Part shown: positions 60,522-64,000 of the stretch, piece after piece
How positions within the stretch are numbered: position 1 is the stretch's first letter
Layout of the letters: every line of letters begins with the position of its first letter
Assembly: GCF_004664715.2 (NCBI RefSeq)
Contig: NC_051072.1
Location: 33,630,642-33,694,641 of the forward strand
Direction of reading: 5' to 3'
DNA from: Peromyscus leucopus
Taxonomy: Eukaryota > Chordata > Mammalia > Rodentia > Cricetidae
Length of the DNA stretch: 64,000 bases
Notes under the pieces: generated by a model
The model's database searches: none
The model's input: only the letters and a program-made list of their open reading frames with translations
What the model was told of the DNA's origin: nothing
Made by a program: the position numbers and the translations under genes

Positions 60522-61730
60522 TATTTTCTCTTTCTATTATTTATTTTTTGAAAATTCCCCACTCAACAGATGTCATGGGTTCCCAAAAGACATCCGTTGA
60601 AGTGTGACATTGATGAGACCTCCTTTTTGTCTTTGAAGTCACAACTCATTTACCCTGGCCTATGAGTATCCAGATCTATTTATTGCCACTGTCCTTTTTG
60701 GATCAGAGAGATCTAAAGTTGAGCTAAATGCAAAGGTCCAATGCTGCTGTTGTAGCAATAGCCTTGGAAATTCCATGTACCATGACACAGGGTGTTGATT
60801 TACAATTTGCCAACTTATCTAACAGTAAGTATTCACATGTGTGCTATCACATGGGGTGCTAATCTTCTAGTATTAAAGCTGCTTATCTTTGACAGCTGTT
60901 ACTTACCTTGAGTTTAACACATGACAAAACCCAGGCAAGCAGATAAATGCACAGTATTTCCTGATCTTGTAAATTGCCTACTAACACAAACAGAGCCCAT
61001 TTCTGTTTAAGGTACAGCTCAGTTGTATTTCTCCTCAAATTACAGGATTCAGAATTTATCAGGGCTTACATAATTCCAAATGCTTCTTTAATGATGTAGC
61101 AACAAAACAGGTTAAGGCTGAATTTAATATAAATGAGTCAGACTTCCCAAATAATTGCTAAAACAAGAAAGCAGTGTGCTCAACTAGAAGCAAAAGCCTT
61201 TTAAAAACGCATGCCAAGTTTAAACTTAGGGCTGGTCAAAGTATGGAACAGTTATTCCATTGTGGGGCTTCTGCATTTTATCACAAAACACCATGGTTCA
61301 CTTTATTCTGCATTCTAGGTATCTTATGACATCCAGTATCCATTATTCAGGCACTGCATGATGAATGTCTAAAAGCCTCTAGAGAAAACTACTGTACAAG
61401 ACCCTAGGTATTAGAAAAATGTAAATCATAGAAACAGATAGAATTGTCTTTTGTGAATTGTTTTATTTCATGAAGTAAAACTACTGCATCATTAAAAAAA
61501 AATACTCTATGGAACATATTTCCTAATCCTCATCTAGTGCTTACACATGACAATGGCAGTTCATTGTGAGGGGTGGGGAAAACAATTAGCACTGGTGGTG
61601 GGTAGCAGTCTTGCATGCTAAGAACACTCGGATCCCTCCCTCACCACACAGCTTAAAGGTGCTATTTAAGATCTCCACCAGACTCTGACTTTTTATTCTC
61701 TAAAGGTAAGTTTCCAGTAAGATGGGTGTA
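60520..61730. other. Gene-free stretch, unique
   Basis: No repeat or gene recognised. Confidence 0.5.
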
Positions 61731-62189
61731 TGTAGCAAGTATCTTAATAGTTCTTATTAATAAAAAAAAAGCCCAGTGCCAGTTATTGGGGTGAATGCTG
61801 GAAGATCAGAGAAGCAGAACCAGCCACAGCCACCTCACCTCTCCAGTTCCTCAGCAGATCCTGTTTCCTCAGACTGGAAGCCTCTGAGTCCTCTGCTGCT
61901 CAGAAGCCTAAAAGCTTAACCAGCTAGTTCCTGGTTTTCATGCCTTATATACCTTTCTGCTTCCTGCCATCACTTCCTGGGATTAAAGGCATGAGTCACC
62001 ATACCTGGCTGTTTCCAGGGTGGCCTTGAACTCACAGAGATCCAGAGGGATCTCTGCCTCTGGAATGCTAGGATTAAAGGTGTGTGTGCCACCATTTTCT
62101 GGCCTCTGTATCTAGTGGCTGTTCTGTTCTCTGACCCCAGATAAGTTTATTAGGGTGCACAATATTTTGGGGAACACAATATCACTACA
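61731..62189 (-). mobile_element. B1-carrying solo LTR, copy 2, with 6 bp target duplication
   Basis: 459 bp with TG...CA ends (plus strand TGTAGCAAG at the left, ATCACTACA at the right). It is flanked by GGTGTA (61725-61730) and GGTCTA (62190-62195), matching at five of six bases, as for class II ERVs. It matches the element at 330-804. On the minus strand, an AATAAACTTATCTGGGGTC block precedes two B1-like stretches (GCCACCATTTT/CCTTTAATCCTAGCATTCC and CATGCCTTTAATCCCAGGAA). The remainder, including CTGAGGAAACAGGATCTGC, is not SINE. Solo; no interior adjacent. Confidence 0.8.
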
Positions 62190-62567
62190 GGTCTAGGTAG
62201 AAGTATTTTGAAATAATAAAACCAAAGAAGCTCCCTACAGAAAGAATGAAAGCTAAGAGAAGTATAGCACAGGCTGCCTGCCAAATAGAGGAGAATATCA
62301 TGGTGTTCTTATATAATGTTTAGCCCAGATTCTACATTCATTATGAAGTCAAAAGGTTTTTTTTTTGGGGTGGGGGGAAAGTGAATGGTATTTTGTCTTG
62401 TTTTATGAAGTCCAAAATCAGGGATGGGAGGAAATAAAAAGGGTTTTGCCTTGCTTTATGGTGTAGATGTTTTAAATTGGCTTCTACAAAGGTAGGAGGT
62501 ATGCAGAATAGGAAACAAAATATAGACTAAATAAATCTTAATACTAAACCTATTCCAATTCCTAAGT

Positions 62568-62612
<45 letters not shown>

Positions 62613-63639
62613 GTTTGCCTTCTCTTCCCACAAAAGATGGTTGTGTGCCACAAATCATAGTGATTCACATCTCACATGAAGAATTTAATTATATTTATCC
62701 TGAAGAAATGCCAGTACTAAGTAGAGTTGAGATTGTAAAATCAGTAATTACCTATGTAGAAAATATATTAACAAGTCAAGGTTTGGAAAGCCAGTGGTTT
62801 AGGATCCTTCCCTGACAACATCTATGCCAACTCTCTCTATCCTCAAATTGTTGAACATTCCAGAAGAATATAGTATAATTGTTTTCTTCTTGAGGATATT
62901 AATATTAGAACCATGAAAGATTAAAAAGAGAAGAAAAAACAAAAGTAGGAAAGCAGAAAAAGCAGACTCATGAAATTCTGCTTTGCAAAGGTCAGGTGGA
63001 CAATGGGAGAGCCAGGAGGAGAAAGCCCAATAATTGCAGAGTCAAAAGCCAGCACCACAGTCATCTAGGACAGTGACATCCTTCATGTCATCTTATCTCC
63101 TAGCATGAAAGGAAGCAGAAGCAAAGGCCAGGGTCTCTCCTCAATTAGGAGCCAAAAAACCCAGCTAGGAAAGCGAAAAGATCCACTGCTAATAGGAACA
63201 TGTTTAAAATGATGGCAATTCAGATAGGAAGGTCACTGATTAACAAACTTGTAATTTAAATTTAAAAAAATAGAGGTTGGAGGGAGAAAGGGGAAAGTAA
63301 TGTGGTCATATTCAATTTAAATATATAAAAATATAAATTAATAAAATCAGTAGAAAAATTTTAAAAATTACTTAATTTTTTTCAATCTCCAAAGTATCAA
63401 AGAGAGTAAAAGTAAACAAGTCTAAACACAGAAGGAACAGCAAACAGCAAAATTTATCCCTCAGCTGAACAGAGTTGAAATCATTGCTAACAAAAGGGAA
63501 GAGTGGAAATTAAAAAATTATATCTATCACAGTAAAGTGATAAAAACTGTCAAGAGGAAAACTGTGTCTCCAATGAGACACAAATAATCATCACTTGGAA
63601 CCTCAGATTCCCAAAACGTGAGCAAAGAGGCAGCTTAAC
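62190..63639. other. Gene-free stretch with GT microsatellite
   Basis: Contains a (GT)n run at 62566-62609 and an AT-rich, faintly L1-tail-like stretch at about 63250-63370. No gene recognised. Confidence 0.5.
62566..62609. repeat. (GT)n microsatellite
   Basis: About 21 GT units, nearly perfect, probably polymorphic. The 81-residue frame beginning with Cys-Val repeats (62570-62815) is its translation. Confidence 0.95.
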
Positions 63640-63644
63640 ATGCT

Positions 63645-64000
63645 GTCTTAGCATTACTGTTGTGAAGAAACACCAGAACCAAAAGCACCTTGAGGAAAGG
63701 GTTTGTATCACTCACAATTCCATGTAACAGCTCCTCTTCAAAAGCAGTGGGGACAGGAACCCAGTTAGGACAGGAACCTGAAGCCAGAGCTGATACAGAG
63801 GTCATGGAGAAGTACTGCTTACTGGTTTGTTCCTCGTGGCTTGCTTAGTCTGCTTTTCTATAAAACCTAGCCCAGGAATGATACCAGTGGTCTGGGCCCT
63901 CCCACATCAATCACTAATTTAAAAAAAAAAAAGGAGCCGGGGAGTCAAGGTCATCACAAGGGAACCCATTGAAGCAACTAACCTGGACTCATAAGAGCTC
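63645..64000 (+). repeat. Rodent dispersed repeat, runs off window
   Basis: TGTCTTAGCATTACTGTTGT, GAAGAAACACCAGAACCAAA, GGACAGGAACCTGAAGCCAG, CTTACTGGTTTGTTCCTCGT and TCTGGGCCCTCCCACATCAA mark a muroid dispersed repeat I have seen often but cannot name. Its start resembles those of the modules at 27743 (plus) and 60181 (reverse). An A-run lies at 63920-63931. Confidence 0.6.

Overview
This window looks like about 64 kb of AT-rich, gene-poor nuclear DNA from a rodent, most likely a cricetid (deer mouse, vole or hamster group). The evidence is the repeat content: B1, B2 and B3 SINEs, a cricetid-style B1 variant at 24.2 kb, rodent L1 3' ends, a URR1-like hAT element, and LTRs resembling the mys/MYSERV group. 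I found no intact protein-coding gene, no tRNA or rRNA gene and no exon I can defend. Species and family names come from memory of consensus sequences, not from a search.

Layout. 0-13.5 kb: a B1-carrying LTR (minus strand), L1 3' ends, an old L1 split by a B1, B-type SINEs, and more L1 3' ends at 11.4-12.6 kb. 13.5-23.3 kb: mostly unique AT-rich DNA with a GATA microsatellite, an L1 tail, a MIR fragment and a URR1-like DNA transposon. 23.3-28.1 kb: the most layered part. An ancient L1 (minus) is split by a young B1 with a perfect 15-16 bp target duplication. Next comes a long rodent dispersed repeat, into which a complete 1.7 kb LTR retrotransposon inserted. Its two 392 bp LTRs look identical by eye and it has a 6 bp target duplication, PBS and polypurine tract. 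28.1-46 kb: mostly unique DNA with two B1s, a MIR, a B3, an L1 3' end and a 33 bp 5' fragment of U2 snRNA flanked by a 16 bp target duplication. 46-54.5 kb: a solo LTR, B3/B2 SINEs, an ERV1-like LTR, a long ancient L1 (minus), and two more LTRs. 57.2-59.2 kb: a B1, a rodent L1 3' end and a broken calponin-3 (Cnn3) retrocopy. 59.8-64 kb: further dispersed repeats, a T-run of about 95, a second copy of the B1-carrying LTR and a GT microsatellite.

Nothing here forms a pathway or operon. The biology is a record of retrotransposition: autonomous L1s, the SINEs and RNA copies they mobilise (B1, B2, Cnn3, probably U2), and endogenous-retrovirus-derived LTR elements, at least one of which moved very recently. 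I saw no clearly new biological system. The best leads are the young non-autonomous LTR element, the SINE-carrying LTR families and the tailless U2 retrocopy.
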